A DNA stretch of 43,561 nucleotides, from assembly GCA_964440295.1 (NCBI GenBank), contig CAYTRT010000009.1, positions 1-43,561 on the forward strand. The letters run 5' to 3'. Of this stretch, positions 17,794 to 26,135 are shown in pieces; positions within the stretch are counted from its first letter, which is position 1; each line of letters starts with the position of its first letter. Made by a program: the position numbers and the translations under genes. Under the pieces are notes generated by a model. It searched no databases. It worked only from the letters and a program-made list of their open reading frames with translations, and was not told where the DNA came from. This stretch comes from CALIKS01 sp964440295. Its GTDB lineage: Archaea; Thermoproteota; Nitrososphaeria_A; Caldarchaeales; Calditenuaceae.

Positions 17794-19092
17794 ATGCCAG
17801 GGAGGCTATACGTAGGGATAGACGACACAGACTCTAAGCGATCAATGTGTACTACCTATGTCGCGGCCATGGCATTGAGGGCGCTTGAGGAGAAAGGATA
17901 TCGGAGGGCTGATTATCCATGGCTCGTTAGGCTCAACCCCAACTGTCCCTACAAGACGAGAGGGAACGCCGCGCTATGCATCGTTCTAGAGACGGATAAC
18001 CAAGACATCCAACCCATAATTGACATAGTTGCGAGCATAGTGGAGCGGTACGCTGACCTCGAGAGTGAAGGTACTGATCCGGGAATAGTCTTCGTAAATG
18101 AAGAACAGAGGTCTAGGTTGCTGGACCATTACTGGAGGTCGCTGAGAGAAATAATAGACCTTGAAGATGCGTATAATCTCTGTTCTGAGCTGGGCATAAG
18201 ATACAAGCTCTACAAGGAGGGAAGAGGCATCGTAGGAGCGTTGGCCGCTGCGGGCGCCGATGAGTTAACGCTCAAGACTTACGAGCTCATAGCGTATAGG
18301 ACGCCTGATAATTGGGGAAAGCCACGAAGAGTAGACGAGGGCTCAGTAATCGCGATGGACATCTCTACCCGGCCATTTACTTTTGACAACTATGATTATG
18401 AGAAGGAGAGTATCAGAATTACTCCTAACACTCCCTGCCCAGTCCTGCTGGGAGTGAGGTCGATAGACGACGAGCACGCGCTAATAGGGTATAGGATGCT
18501 GAAGATATACGAGCCGGTGGCTTTCTATGAGATATTCAAGACAAATCAAGCCACAGACTCGCACTATGTACGAGCAAAGATAAGAGACCTGGCTCCTCTA
18601 CAGTCAGCGATAATTACTGGAAGGGTTGCATCGAGGCCTAGAGTAATCAAGGGTGGACACGTGTTTACCGATGTTGAAGACGACACTGGGAGAATAACGC
18701 TGGCTGCCTACGAACCCACTGGAGAGTTAAGAAAAGCAGTATTGGGACTCATCCCCGGAGATCTAATAGAGGTATATGGAGCCGTTAAGACGAAGCCTCA
18801 AGGAATGACGCTAAACGTGGAGAAGCTCAGGATAATAGAATTGGTGCCTAAGCTGGTCTATGAGGCGCCGACCTGTCCGAGCTGCGGTAAAAAGACAAAA
18901 TCCATGGGTAGGGAAAAGGGATACAGATGTCCTAGATGTGGATTGAGAATGGATGAGGCAAAACCAATTCCGAGACAAGAGACGCGAAAAATATCAATTG
19001 GCGTTTATGACGTGGCGGTCTCGGCTAGAAGACACTTGGTTACTCCTAGCTATCTATGTTCCCTGCTCTCCACCCATGACGAGCATCGTTAG
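17794..19092 (+). CDS. tiaS: tRNA(Ile2) 2-agmatinylcytidine synthetase TiaS
   Basis: TiaS joins agmatine to C34 of the CAU-anticodon tRNA-Ile so that it reads AUA; it is archaeal-specific. The 432-residue protein starts with YVGIDDTDSKRSMCTTY, the ATP-binding TCKD signature. RLNPNCPYKTRGNAA and GALAA follow. Near residues 265-325 is an OB-fold (ITGRVASRPRVIKGGHVFTD), and near 360-381 a zinc ribbon (CPSCG then CPRCG). All domains of the known enzyme are present. Its 3' end overlaps the RAM-domain gene by 39 bp. The cognate tRNA-Ile2 is not in this window. Confidence 0.93.
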   Translation: MPGRLYVGIDDTDSKRSMCTTYVAAMALRALEEKGYRRADYPWLVRLNPNCPYKTRGNAALCIVLETDNQDIQPIIDIVASIVERYADLESEGTDPGIVFVNEEQRSRLLDHYWRSLREIIDLEDAYNLCSELGIRYKLYKEGRGIVGALAAAGADELTLKTYELIAYRTPDNWGKPRRVDEGSVIAMDISTRPFTFDNYDYEKESIRITPNTPCPVLLGVRSIDDEHALIGYRMLKIYEPVAFYEIFKTNQATDSHYVRAKIRDLAPLQSAIITGRVASRPRVIKGGHVFTDVEDDTGRITLAAYEPTGELRKAVLGLIPGDLIEVYGAVKTKPQGMTLNVEKLRIIELVPKLVYEAPTCPSCGKKTKSMGREKGYRCPRCGLRMDEAKPIPRQETRKISIGVYDVAVSARRHLVTPSYLCSLLSTHDEHR

Positions 19093-19299
19093 AGTGGACC
19101 GTACCTTCTCCAGCCGTCTGATATTCCAAGATACAATCTCCTTGAGTTTATCCATAGTGTCTGCCTCGACCTTAGCAACTATGTCATAAACGCCGTAGAC
19201 TAAGTATGCCTCCTTGACTGCGGGCAGCTTTTTAATCTGTTTAACAACTTCCTCCTCAGACCCTATCTCCGTGTTTATTAATACGAATGCGATGGGCAT
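19054..19299 (-). CDS. Stand-alone Lrp/AsnC ligand-binding (RAM) domain protein
   Basis: The 81-residue protein is a single RAM domain: MPIAFVLINTEIGSEEEVV, a PAVKEAYLVYGVYDIVAKVE core and a closing LTMLVMGG strand. It lacks the helix-turn-helix of Lrp regulators. Such stand-alone RAM proteins are common in archaea. They probably bind amino acids and either pair with Lrp proteins or act as small sensors. No DNA-binding partner is adjacent. The C-terminal coding end overlaps tiaS in antisense. Confidence 0.85.
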   Translation of the reverse strand: MPIAFVLINTEIGSEEEVVKQIKKLPAVKEAYLVYGVYDIVAKVEADTMDKLKEIVSWNIRRLEKVRSTLTMLVMGGEQGT

Positions 19300-19428
19300 G
19301 AATCCTCATATAATATTTTTTCTCCTCTTAGATAAATATTTCTATCAATAGCCACGTAGTGCTACAGCCCTCATGAGTCCCAACCATGGTATTAATTATG
19401 CTACGCCGGTTTAAACAATAGAAAAACC

Positions 19429-20340
19429 ATGATGAGCGCCCTCGAGGCTTACAACGTCTCAAAAACATACGACGGAAAAAATTGGGCGCTACTGGACTTT
19501 ACCCTGACTGTTAAGCAAGGAGAATTGTTATCGCTTCTAGGGAGAAACGGAGCGGGGAAAACGACGTTCATAAACATCGCGACTACACAGCTGAGACAGA
19601 CGCGTGGTACGGTTAGGGTCCTCGGCTACGACGTCGTTAAGGAGACCAAGAGCGTAAGGAGGCTAATAGCCATCGTTCCTCAAGAAGCTAGGCCACTCAG
19701 CTTGGCAACTCCGTGGGAGCACGTGTACTACTACCTGCTCGCCCGAGGATTAAGCATCAACGAGGCAAGGGAAAGGACTGCCAGATATTTAAGGGAGATG
19801 GATCTCTGGGAATACCGTAACGTCATTAGCTCAAAACTTTCAGGTGGGCTTCGTCAAAGGATCCTAGTCGCGATGGCTATAGCCACCGAGGCTGAAATGA
19901 TCTTCCTAGACGAGCCAACGATTGGCCTCGATCCAATAGGCAAGATGAATGTCTGGAGATACATCGGACAATACACAAAGATGGGATGCACCTTTGTCCT
20001 AACTACTCAAGACATGGAGGAGGCGGAGATATTATCAGACCGAGTCGCAATAATGGATAGGGGTAAACTAATAGCGTATGGGGATTTACAGAGCCTCAAG
20101 TCTAGGATCAAGTCGAAAATACGCATGGAGATCAGGGGAAAGGTCTCAGAGGAAAAATTGAGAGAATACGGGAGCGTCATCAACCTAAGCGATAAGCTAC
20201 TACTCTACACAGACGAGAAATTTGCTGACGAAGCCGCGAATTTAGCCATAACTAATAATTGCCAAGTAACCATCTCGCCAATCAGGCTGGAGGACGTATT
20301 CATATCACTCGTAGGTGTCGAGCCCCATGAAGAGGCTTAA
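19429..20340 (+). CDS. ABC transporter ATP-binding protein
   Basis: This is a 303-residue ABC-2-type ATPase with Walker A LLGRNGAGKTTF near residue 40, Q-loop IVPQEARPLS, signature SSKLSGGLRQR, Walker B AEMIFLDEPTIGLDP and switch region TTQDMEEAE. The C-terminal 80 residues are the extension typical of ABC-2 exporters. A TATA-like gtttaaac lies about 15-20 nt before the ATG. It overlaps the permease gene, so the two form one exporter. The cargo is unknown; ABC-2 systems carry lipids, polysaccharides or drugs. Confidence 0.9.
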   Translation: MMSALEAYNVSKTYDGKNWALLDFTLTVKQGELLSLLGRNGAGKTTFINIATTQLRQTRGTVRVLGYDVVKETKSVRRLIAIVPQEARPLSLATPWEHVYYYLLARGLSINEARERTARYLREMDLWEYRNVISSKLSGGLRQRILVAMAIATEAEMIFLDEPTIGLDPIGKMNVWRYIGQYTKMGCTFVLTTQDMEEAEILSDRVAIMDRGKLIAYGDLQSLKSRIKSKIRMEIRGKVSEEKLREYGSVINLSDKLLLYTDEKFADEAANLAITNNCQVTISPIRLEDVFISLVGVEPHEEA

Positions 20341-21088
20341 AGACATATTCAACGCTATAAAGACCATCTATGCTGTCACGGCTCTGTTCGGCATCATGCC
20401 GTTCAAACGCAACCCATTTTGGAGCATAAGCTACGGAATAACTCCGCTCGCGCTACTATTCTTCATAAATCTCTACGGTGGTTCTAGATACCTTCCATAT
20501 GTGTTGATAGGAGGCATCATAACGATAACAGTTGCTACCACAATTTCCTTGGAGACCGATGCAGCGTTTTTAAGGATCGTTCTTAAACTTCAAGGAATGT
20601 ACGTGGCCTCACCTGTAGGACCACTAACCTACTCACTCGGGCTGGCGATCGGCGACTTCATCATGGGAGTGCCAGGAATACTAATCTTTTTCATGCTTCT
20701 CCACCTTTATGGATACCTAAACATCGTTTCCGGAATTATTCTCCTTACTAGCATTGGGTTGACTTGGGCGTTGATATCTGCACTTGGATTTTTAATCTCA
20801 AGCTTCCTCAACGACATTAAGGATCTTTGGACCTATGGGCCAATCCTAGCTGCTGTCCTCTCCTTCCTCCCACCAGTGTATTATCCAATCGAGTTGATTA
20901 CCAATCCTATTTTAAGAATGCTGGTATATATAATTCCAACAACTGCGCCAGCTAGAATAGCGCAAGCCGCAGTAGGAGCCGCCTCAATAACCTTCTTTGA
21001 GACGATGCTTATGTGGATCGGCCTGGTCCTCTACACGTTATTAATAAATGCAATGTTAGTAAAATATGCTAGGTGGCGACAGCCATAG
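20327..21088 (+). CDS. ABC-2 type transporter permease
   Basis: The protein has about six hydrophobic segments (around residues 30-50, 57-75, 95-120, 125-155, 160-185 and 220-245), as in ABC-2 permeases. I start at the ATG at 20327, which follows an aggtg Shine-Dalgarno-like site by about 9 nt, rather than the GTG four codons earlier. It overlaps the ATPase gene by 14 bp. The protein has 253 residues. It is the membrane partner of the preceding ATPase; substrate not evident. Confidence 0.85.
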   Translation: MKRLKDIFNAIKTIYAVTALFGIMPFKRNPFWSISYGITPLALLFFINLYGGSRYLPYVLIGGIITITVATTISLETDAAFLRIVLKLQGMYVASPVGPLTYSLGLAIGDFIMGVPGILIFFMLLHLYGYLNIVSGIILLTSIGLTWALISALGFLISSFLNDIKDLWTYGPILAAVLSFLPPVYYPIELITNPILRMLVYIIPTTAPARIAQAAVGAASITFFETMLMWIGLVLYTLLINAMLVKYARWRQP

Positions 21089-21130
21089 CTCATAATATTT
21101 TTATCAAAGCAAACCAGTATTGATGCCGAA

Positions 21131-22288
21131 ATGTCGCTACAGTCAAGCAGCGTAGGATTCATGAATCGCATAATCAAAAACTTATCAGAGCTTGATATGC
21201 GGCAGCTAGAAGACTTATACATTGATCTTAAAAGTGCGGGCGTGATTGTTCCTAGCGGGGAGGGGAGAAGCAAGGGAGCATTGAGCATCGTGTGCAGCGA
21301 GATGGCAAAAATGGATAGGGGTAAGATCATCGTAGACAGGGGCGACATTGGTTTTCCGGATAGAGACGTCGATATGGCGGCGCCCATCCTTAGACAGAGA
21401 TATGGTCAGGTCTCATTACTTATACTGTCGGGAAGCGGTAAGTCGCTAATACCACTAGTAGATGCGCAGAAGATGGCGCTCTTAATATCTAAGATTGAAA
21501 ATAAAAGAGATTACAGGATTGACGTAATTACCAGTGACCCCGAGTCTCCATTAGGGAGGCTGGGAGAAAAGTATGGTACGCTGACAATCCTAAAGGGAAG
21601 AGAAATTTACGACGACGCGGCAGAAGCAACAGAGTTTAAAGCAGTAGGCATACTCGAGGACGTGTTTATACTAGGAGCTGGACTGATGCTTCACGCATTA
21701 GCAGAGGCAATATTTGAAGAGTCAGCTCCATCTGTCATTCCTCAAAAAATTACGAGGCTTTTAGGCGAGACTACATCGATTGTCGAGGGCATCGTTAGGT
21801 CCGACTTTCTCAAGACGCTTGTGGATTTGCTTGAGCGTAGGCATGTCTGCTTTTTTGCAGGTCTTGGAAGCAGTCAAGAAGTAGCTAGGATGACTGCAGT
21901 AAGGTTAGGACACGTAAAGAGAGCAATCGGAGACCAAGTGTATGTGGGAGGTGAGTCGAGCACGCCCGCACCAAGGGCCGGTGATATTCTAATCGTAATC
22001 TCTTACAGCGGCGAGACAGAGGTGGTCGCTTCATGGTGTAAAAACTTTAAGAAGCTGGGCGGAGTAGTTGCATCCATCGTAGGCACGAAGAACTCGACAA
22101 TCGAGAGTCTCTCGGACTATACGTACTACATAGAATCGAAGCATAGGCCAGGTTCTCCCAACGATTTCTATATTAAGGCAGCATACGCGACAAGTCCGCT
22201 GCCATTATACCTCGTCGATAGGCTGAGAGAACGAGGACTTAGATTACCAGAATACATTCTAAAATGGTATCACTCCGTAATATCCTAG
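21131..22288 (+). CDS. Tandem SIS-domain protein, phosphosugar isomerase-like
   Basis: The 385-residue protein has two sugar-isomerase (SIS) domains. The N-terminal one contains LLILSGSGKSLIPLVDAQ. The C-terminal one contains CFFAGLGSSQEVARMTAVRL and the phosphosugar motif DILIVISYSGETEVV. The C-terminal half resembles archaeal 6-phospho-3-hexuloisomerase and phosphoglucose isomerase domains. SIS proteins isomerise or sense sugar phosphates in the cytoplasm. I cannot assign the reaction. Its position before an F420-dependent sugar-dehydrogenase relative and near gnd suggests hexose phosphate metabolism. A TATA-like ataatattttta precedes it by about 30 nt. Confidence 0.8.
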   Translation: MSLQSSSVGFMNRIIKNLSELDMRQLEDLYIDLKSAGVIVPSGEGRSKGALSIVCSEMAKMDRGKIIVDRGDIGFPDRDVDMAAPILRQRYGQVSLLILSGSGKSLIPLVDAQKMALLISKIENKRDYRIDVITSDPESPLGRLGEKYGTLTILKGREIYDDAAEATEFKAVGILEDVFILGAGLMLHALAEAIFEESAPSVIPQKITRLLGETTSIVEGIVRSDFLKTLVDLLERRHVCFFAGLGSSQEVARMTAVRLGHVKRAIGDQVYVGGESSTPAPRAGDILIVISYSGETEVVASWCKNFKKLGGVVASIVGTKNSTIESLSDYTYYIESKHRPGSPNDFYIKAAYATSPLPLYLVDRLRERGLRLPEYILKWYHSVIS

Positions 22289-22307
22289 GAGTGAGCAGTT
22301 AGTAGCA

Positions 22308-23345
22308 CTATTCTGCAGAAGCCCTTATTGGCACTTTGAGGCTCTCGTAGTACTCCCTCATCCATGGAAGGATCTCTCTGCCGAGTAGGTTTAGGAATTT
22401 CTCTTCATTAGGCGAGGCGCTGTGAATATAGACTCTGTCAAAACCCAACTTTAGAAACTCGCCTAAAGATTTGTAAATATCATCCGAGTCGCTGGTTATT
22501 AGCCATGTTTCCTTTATCTTCTTCTCCTCCTCGGGGCCCACCATTGCCTCAAGCTCTCGTGGATCGGAGATCTTCTCGCGTTTCTGCCTTGGAATTGCTG
22601 TTGGTGCCCAGAACATCGCCGCCCTGAATGCCTTCTCATAGTCAACGTCGTATGATACTTTGAACTCCATACATCTATGAAGCGTGTTTGGGTCTCTTCC
22701 AACCCGCTCAGCCGCTTTCTCCATGGCAGCAGCTATTTCGAGATAATTTTGGAGCCCCCTTGGGTTTGTTAGTATGCCGTCTCCGTGTTCTCCAGCTATC
22801 TCAGCAACTTTGCTGTTAGAGGTGGCTACGTATAATTTTATCTTTTCTTTAGGCTTCGTGTAAAGCTTTGCTTTAATTAATTTATAGTATTTTCCGTCAT
22901 AGTCGACAAAGTCGCCTTTCCATAACAATTGTATTATTTCTATTGCTTCCTTCAATCTTTCGACTTTTTCCTTAAAGGATGGCCACTGAAATCCCAGAGG
23001 TACCTCATTCATTGCGTGGCCAGTTCCGACAGTTATGAAGACTCTGCCTGGATATAGATAGTCAAGTGTTGCGAATGCCTGTGCAACTATGGCTGGATGG
23101 TATCTAAAAAGAGGCGTAGTCACTGCAGTTCCTATCTCAACTTTCTTTATTCTTTCAGCGACTGCTGTCAACCATATCCATGGATGGCCAGCTTGGCCTC
23201 CCGTGTCGCACCATGGATGGAAATGGTCGCTTGTAACTATAATGTCAAAACCTATAACTGATGCGTGTGTTGCGAGTTCTAGGAGCCTGTCTGGAGGATA
23301 TTGCTCCTGCGCCACCCAGTATCCAAGCTTTAGAGCCTTCTTCAT
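22308..23345 (-). CDS. F420-dependent glucose-6-phosphate dehydrogenase-like LLM oxidoreductase
   Basis: This is a 345-residue luciferase-like enzyme of the coenzyme F420 group. It matches F420-dependent glucose-6-phosphate dehydrogenase (FGD) along its length: SDHFHPW with H41 and W45 in the active-site positions, VGTGHAMNEVPLG, GDGILTNPRG, KVSYDVDYEKAF, MFWAPTAI and ITSDSDDIYKSLGEF. Compared from memory with mycobacterial FGD1, one phosphate-binding Lys is kept (in RQK). Another is replaced by Arg, and the phosphate-binding Arg before the tryptophan of TW is Thr. So it is clearly an F420 sugar or alcohol dehydrogenase relative, but glucose 6-phosphate may not be the substrate. The TATA box sits inside a palindrome, suggesting repression. 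Confidence 0.82.
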   Translation of the reverse strand: MKKALKLGYWVAQEQYPPDRLLELATHASVIGFDIIVTSDHFHPWCDTGGQAGHPWIWLTAVAERIKKVEIGTAVTTPLFRYHPAIVAQAFATLDYLYPGRVFITVGTGHAMNEVPLGFQWPSFKEKVERLKEAIEIIQLLWKGDFVDYDGKYYKLIKAKLYTKPKEKIKLYVATSNSKVAEIAGEHGDGILTNPRGLQNYLEIAAAMEKAAERVGRDPNTLHRCMEFKVSYDVDYEKAFRAAMFWAPTAIPRQKREKISDPRELEAMVGPEEEKKIKETWLITSDSDDIYKSLGEFLKLGFDRVYIHSASPNEEKFLNLLGREILPWMREYYESLKVPIRASAE

Positions 23346-23366
23346 CCATCAACAATACATTATCAT

Positions 23367-23380
23367 TGGTAAATATACCA
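23367..23380 (-). promoter_or_regulatory. Palindrome overlapping TATA box of the FGD-like gene
   Basis: On the minus strand TGGTATATTTACCA is a perfect TGGTA/TACCA inverted repeat around a 4-nt centre. It contains a TATA-like element 29 nt before the ATG at 23345. A second inverted repeat, GATTG-N4-CAATC, occurs about 35 bp away on the plus-strand side. Binding of a dimeric repressor here would block TBP. The repressor is unknown. Confidence 0.5.
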
Positions 23381-23518
23381 TTCGTCTAAAAATTTATGAG
23401 GATTGATACCAATCGATTTTAGATTTGCTTATAAACCTAGTATTTCTTAAGCATGGCCAATGCACACGAATCTTAGCGAATTGAAGAATAAAAAATAGAA
23501 GCGGCAACATTATTTATA

Positions 23519-24184
23519 ATGAGTAAGGTAGTACTACTCTCTCACAGGCTTGATGTCAACACTCCTGTCTATCCCGGAATGAAGCCGCTAAGCCTATCGC
23601 CGATTAAAGCGATATCGAGGGGTGATTCAAGCAATAGCTGGCATCTCTCGCTTGGAAATCACGTGGGGACACACGTAGACTCTCAGAGACATTTCTACTC
23701 CGATGGAAAAACAATCGCTGAATTTAACGTTGAGGATCTTATATTCACTTGTGCGGTGATTATAGACGTGCCTAAAAATCCAGGCGAACTTATTCTTCCC
23801 AGCGACTTGGAGAAACATCGCAGAGAAATAGCCGGCGTGAGTATGCTCATGATACGGACTGGGATTCAGGCTTTGAGGACTCTCAACCCGGAGGTCTATG
23901 TCAATAGGGGGCCCTGCCTATCAGGCTCCGCCGCAAGATTCCTCTCGGATTTTTACCCAAGACTAAGAGCGATTGGCGTAGACTCGATAAGCATAAGCTC
24001 TCCAGAGCATAGAGAGGAGGGAAGAGAAGCCCATCGGATTCTTCTTAAGAATAATGACTTCCTCATCGTAGAGGACATGGACCTAGAATCAAAGCCACGC
24101 CACTACTCATCAGTCATAATTGCTCCGCTGATGATCAGGGACATAGACAGCGCTCCATGCACAGTCATCGGCTTCGTGGAATAA
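23519..24184 (+). CDS. Cyclase-family metal-dependent hydrolase
   Basis: The 221-residue protein has the cyclase/kynurenine-formamidase signature: VNTPVYPGM near the start, NHVGTHVDSQRHF (the metal-binding HxGTHxD and downstream H), and AHRILLKNNDFLIVEDMDL near the C-terminus. Known members hydrolyse amides or lactams such as formylkynurenine and isatin. The substrate is unknown here. Its position between an F420 sugar-dehydrogenase relative and gnd raises the idea of a sugar lactone, but that is only a guess from context. The ATG follows an AT-rich TATA-like element by about 27 nt. The 3' end overlaps the peptidase gene by 20 bp. Confidence 0.8.
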   Translation: MSKVVLLSHRLDVNTPVYPGMKPLSLSPIKAISRGDSSNSWHLSLGNHVGTHVDSQRHFYSDGKTIAEFNVEDLIFTCAVIIDVPKNPGELILPSDLEKHRREIAGVSMLMIRTGIQALRTLNPEVYVNRGPCLSGSAARFLSDFYPRLRAIGVDSISISSPEHREEGREAHRILLKNNDFLIVEDMDLESKPRHYSSVIIAPLMIRDIDSAPCTVIGFVE

Positions 24185-24566
24185 TGGACCCGCAGTTTTT
24201 GCCAAGTAAAAATTTATACAGACGCTCACATTCTTCTTCAAAATCCAGCCTGCCATGGGTTATCAGCCCTCCGCTAAAGGATCGAGGGATGTGTAGGAGC
24301 TCGTGAATAATGACCTTAATTTTCTCCTCCTCACTCAGTTTATCGAAATTGTCGCTTATGAACTCAATTACGTACATGGGAGGCATCCCTACCCCCGCAA
24401 AGAAAGCCCTCGAAGCTGTGTGGATCCTAGCATGGGTCTTCAATGACTTTGATTGGTAGCTCTTAACACACTTTATTCTTGATGAATCGATGTAATGAAG
24501 CGATAGATCCTCGATAATTTTTCTCACAACCATCTCCATCTCAGGAGCCCTGACGTACCTAACCAC
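24165..24566 (-). CDS. Small putative zinc metallopeptidase
   Basis: The 133-residue protein contains HELLH at residues 88-92 and a further His at 104 in LITHGR, a plausible third zinc ligand. This agrees with the small archaeal/phage putative metallopeptidase family (COG4900-like). Upstream residues 40-75 form the usual pre-helix sheet region (TASRAFFAGVGMPPMYVIEF). No signal peptide is visible, so it should be cytoplasmic. Substrate and role are unknown. It converges on the cyclase-family gene. Confidence 0.75.
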   Translation of the reverse strand: MVRYVRAPEMEMVVRKIIEDLSLHYIDSSRIKCVKSYQSKSLKTHARIHTASRAFFAGVGMPPMYVIEFISDNFDKLSEEEKIKVIIHELLHIPRSFSGGLITHGRLDFEEECERLYKFLLGKNCGSIIPRSR

Positions 24567-24677
24567 GAAGATGACAGCCTAAATAACAGTAATAAGTTTT
24601 ATCTCGGAAGAATCTTCGATTTGAGTTACATATATAGGATGACGCTTAACAAGATTCGTGGAGGGAAGAAAAGAGAG

Positions 24678-26102
24678 ATGCCTAGAAGTGACGTAGGGGT
24701 ATATGGTCTCGGCGTGATGGGTGAGTCAATCGCGCTGAACATGGCTAGAAATGGATACAGGGTCTCGGTATATAACAGGACTCCGGAAAAGACTAGAAGA
24801 TTCATAAGCGATAGAGGAGCTGCGAGAGGGATTGAGGGCTACTATGATTTAACAGAGTTCGTTAAAAGCATTGCTAGGCCTAGAAAGATCGTCATATTCG
24901 TCAAGGCTGGGTCACCAGTCGATGAGGTCATATCCCTCCTTATGCCACAGCTAGAACGCGGCGACATACTGATTGATTGCGGAAACTCCCACTTCAGGGA
25001 CTCTGATAGAAGATATAAAACACTATCAATGCATGGAATACATTTTCTGGGAATAGGCGTTAGCGGTGGAGAGGAGGGAGCCCTAAAGGGCCCATCAATG
25101 ATGGCGGGGGGAAGTGCCGAGGGATACTCAGAGATGCGCGAAATCCTAGATAAAATATCTGCAAAGTATGAAGATTCTCCCTGCGTAGCCTATTTTGGCG
25201 AGGGAGGAGCCGGACACTTCGTCAAGATAATACATAACGGAGTAGAATACTCGATAATGCAGTCAATAGCAGAGGCATATCAATTCTTATCAATCGTCTA
25301 CGGACTGGGGACAGAAGCCATAGGAGAGATATTTGCCGAGTTTAATCGAGGCGAGTTATCATCATTCTTAATGGAAGCAGCATCTAGGGTATTGCTATTC
25401 AAGGATGAAGAAACTGGAACTCCTCTCGTCGAATTGATACTAGATGAGGCCGAGCAGAAGGGCACAGGACTCTGGACTAGTCAAGCAGCAATGGAGCTAG
25501 GAGTCCCAGCACCATCAATAGAGGAAGCAGTTATAGCTAGGCTAATCTCGACTCGCAGAAGAAGTTACTCAGTTACAGGATTACTAAACGGAAAGAATTA
25601 TCCTACTGCATCTGAGAAGGAAGCTAACATCGAGCTGGTGAGAGACACGCTTAAACTCTGTTTTATAACTTCATACCTTCAAGGACTCGACATTCTACAT
25701 GAGGGCTCATCGACACTGAAGTATGGATTTGACGTAACTGAGGCTACTAGGATCTGGCGAGCAGGCTGCATAATAAGGTCGCGAATAATACACGAAATCT
25801 ACTCAATACTGAGGAATCGGGGCCCGTCAGCAAATCCCGTGAATGAGGTCATAAAGCATTATTCAGAAAATATTAAGACCAATATATCCAGCACCATTAA
25901 ATATATCCAGCTCTCCCTCAGCAACATGATACCAGTGCCAGTCACATGCAGCATACTTAATTATCTATACTCAATTACTAGGAAGAGATTGCCAGCAAAC
26001 TTGATACAGGCACTGAGAGACTACTTCGGCGCTCACACATTTAGGAGAATCGATAAAGAAGGACAGTTCCACTCTAATTGGGGTAGAATCATATCAGACT
26101 AA
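24678..26102 (+). CDS. gnd: 6-phosphogluconate dehydrogenase, decarboxylating, long form
   Basis: Gnd oxidatively decarboxylates 6-phosphogluconate to ribulose 5-phosphate. From the ATG at 24678 the protein has 474 residues, the length of bacterial and eukaryotic long-form enzymes. The catalytic lysine and asparagine fall at K183 and N187 in HFVKIIHNGVEYSIMQ, the canonical positions, which supports this start over the TTG at 24621. Also seen are VGVYGLGVMGESIALNMARNG for cofactor binding, GVSGGEEGALKGPSMMAGG and KGTGLWTSQAAMELGVPAP. Long-form Gnd is uncommon in archaea, which mostly use the ribulose monophosphate route, so lateral origin is possible. Cofactor is probably NADP (NRTPEK loop); not proven. 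Confidence 0.92.
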   Translation: MPRSDVGVYGLGVMGESIALNMARNGYRVSVYNRTPEKTRRFISDRGAARGIEGYYDLTEFVKSIARPRKIVIFVKAGSPVDEVISLLMPQLERGDILIDCGNSHFRDSDRRYKTLSMHGIHFLGIGVSGGEEGALKGPSMMAGGSAEGYSEMREILDKISAKYEDSPCVAYFGEGGAGHFVKIIHNGVEYSIMQSIAEAYQFLSIVYGLGTEAIGEIFAEFNRGELSSFLMEAASRVLLFKDEETGTPLVELILDEAEQKGTGLWTSQAAMELGVPAPSIEEAVIARLISTRRRSYSVTGLLNGKNYPTASEKEANIELVRDTLKLCFITSYLQGLDILHEGSSTLKYGFDVTEATRIWRAGCIIRSRIIHEIYSILRNRGPSANPVNEVIKHYSENIKTNISSTIKYIQLSLSNMIPVPVTCSILNYLYSITRKRLPANLIQALRDYFGAHTFRRIDKEGQFHSNWGRIISD

Positions 26103-26135
26103 ACATTATAGCATTGCTCTCAACTAGTGATTAGC

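Noticed and set aside
24621..24677. N-terminal extension of gnd
   Set aside because: It spans a TATA-like acatatatagg and a GGAGGG site, and the shorter start puts the catalytic Lys and Asn at the canonical residues 183 and 187.
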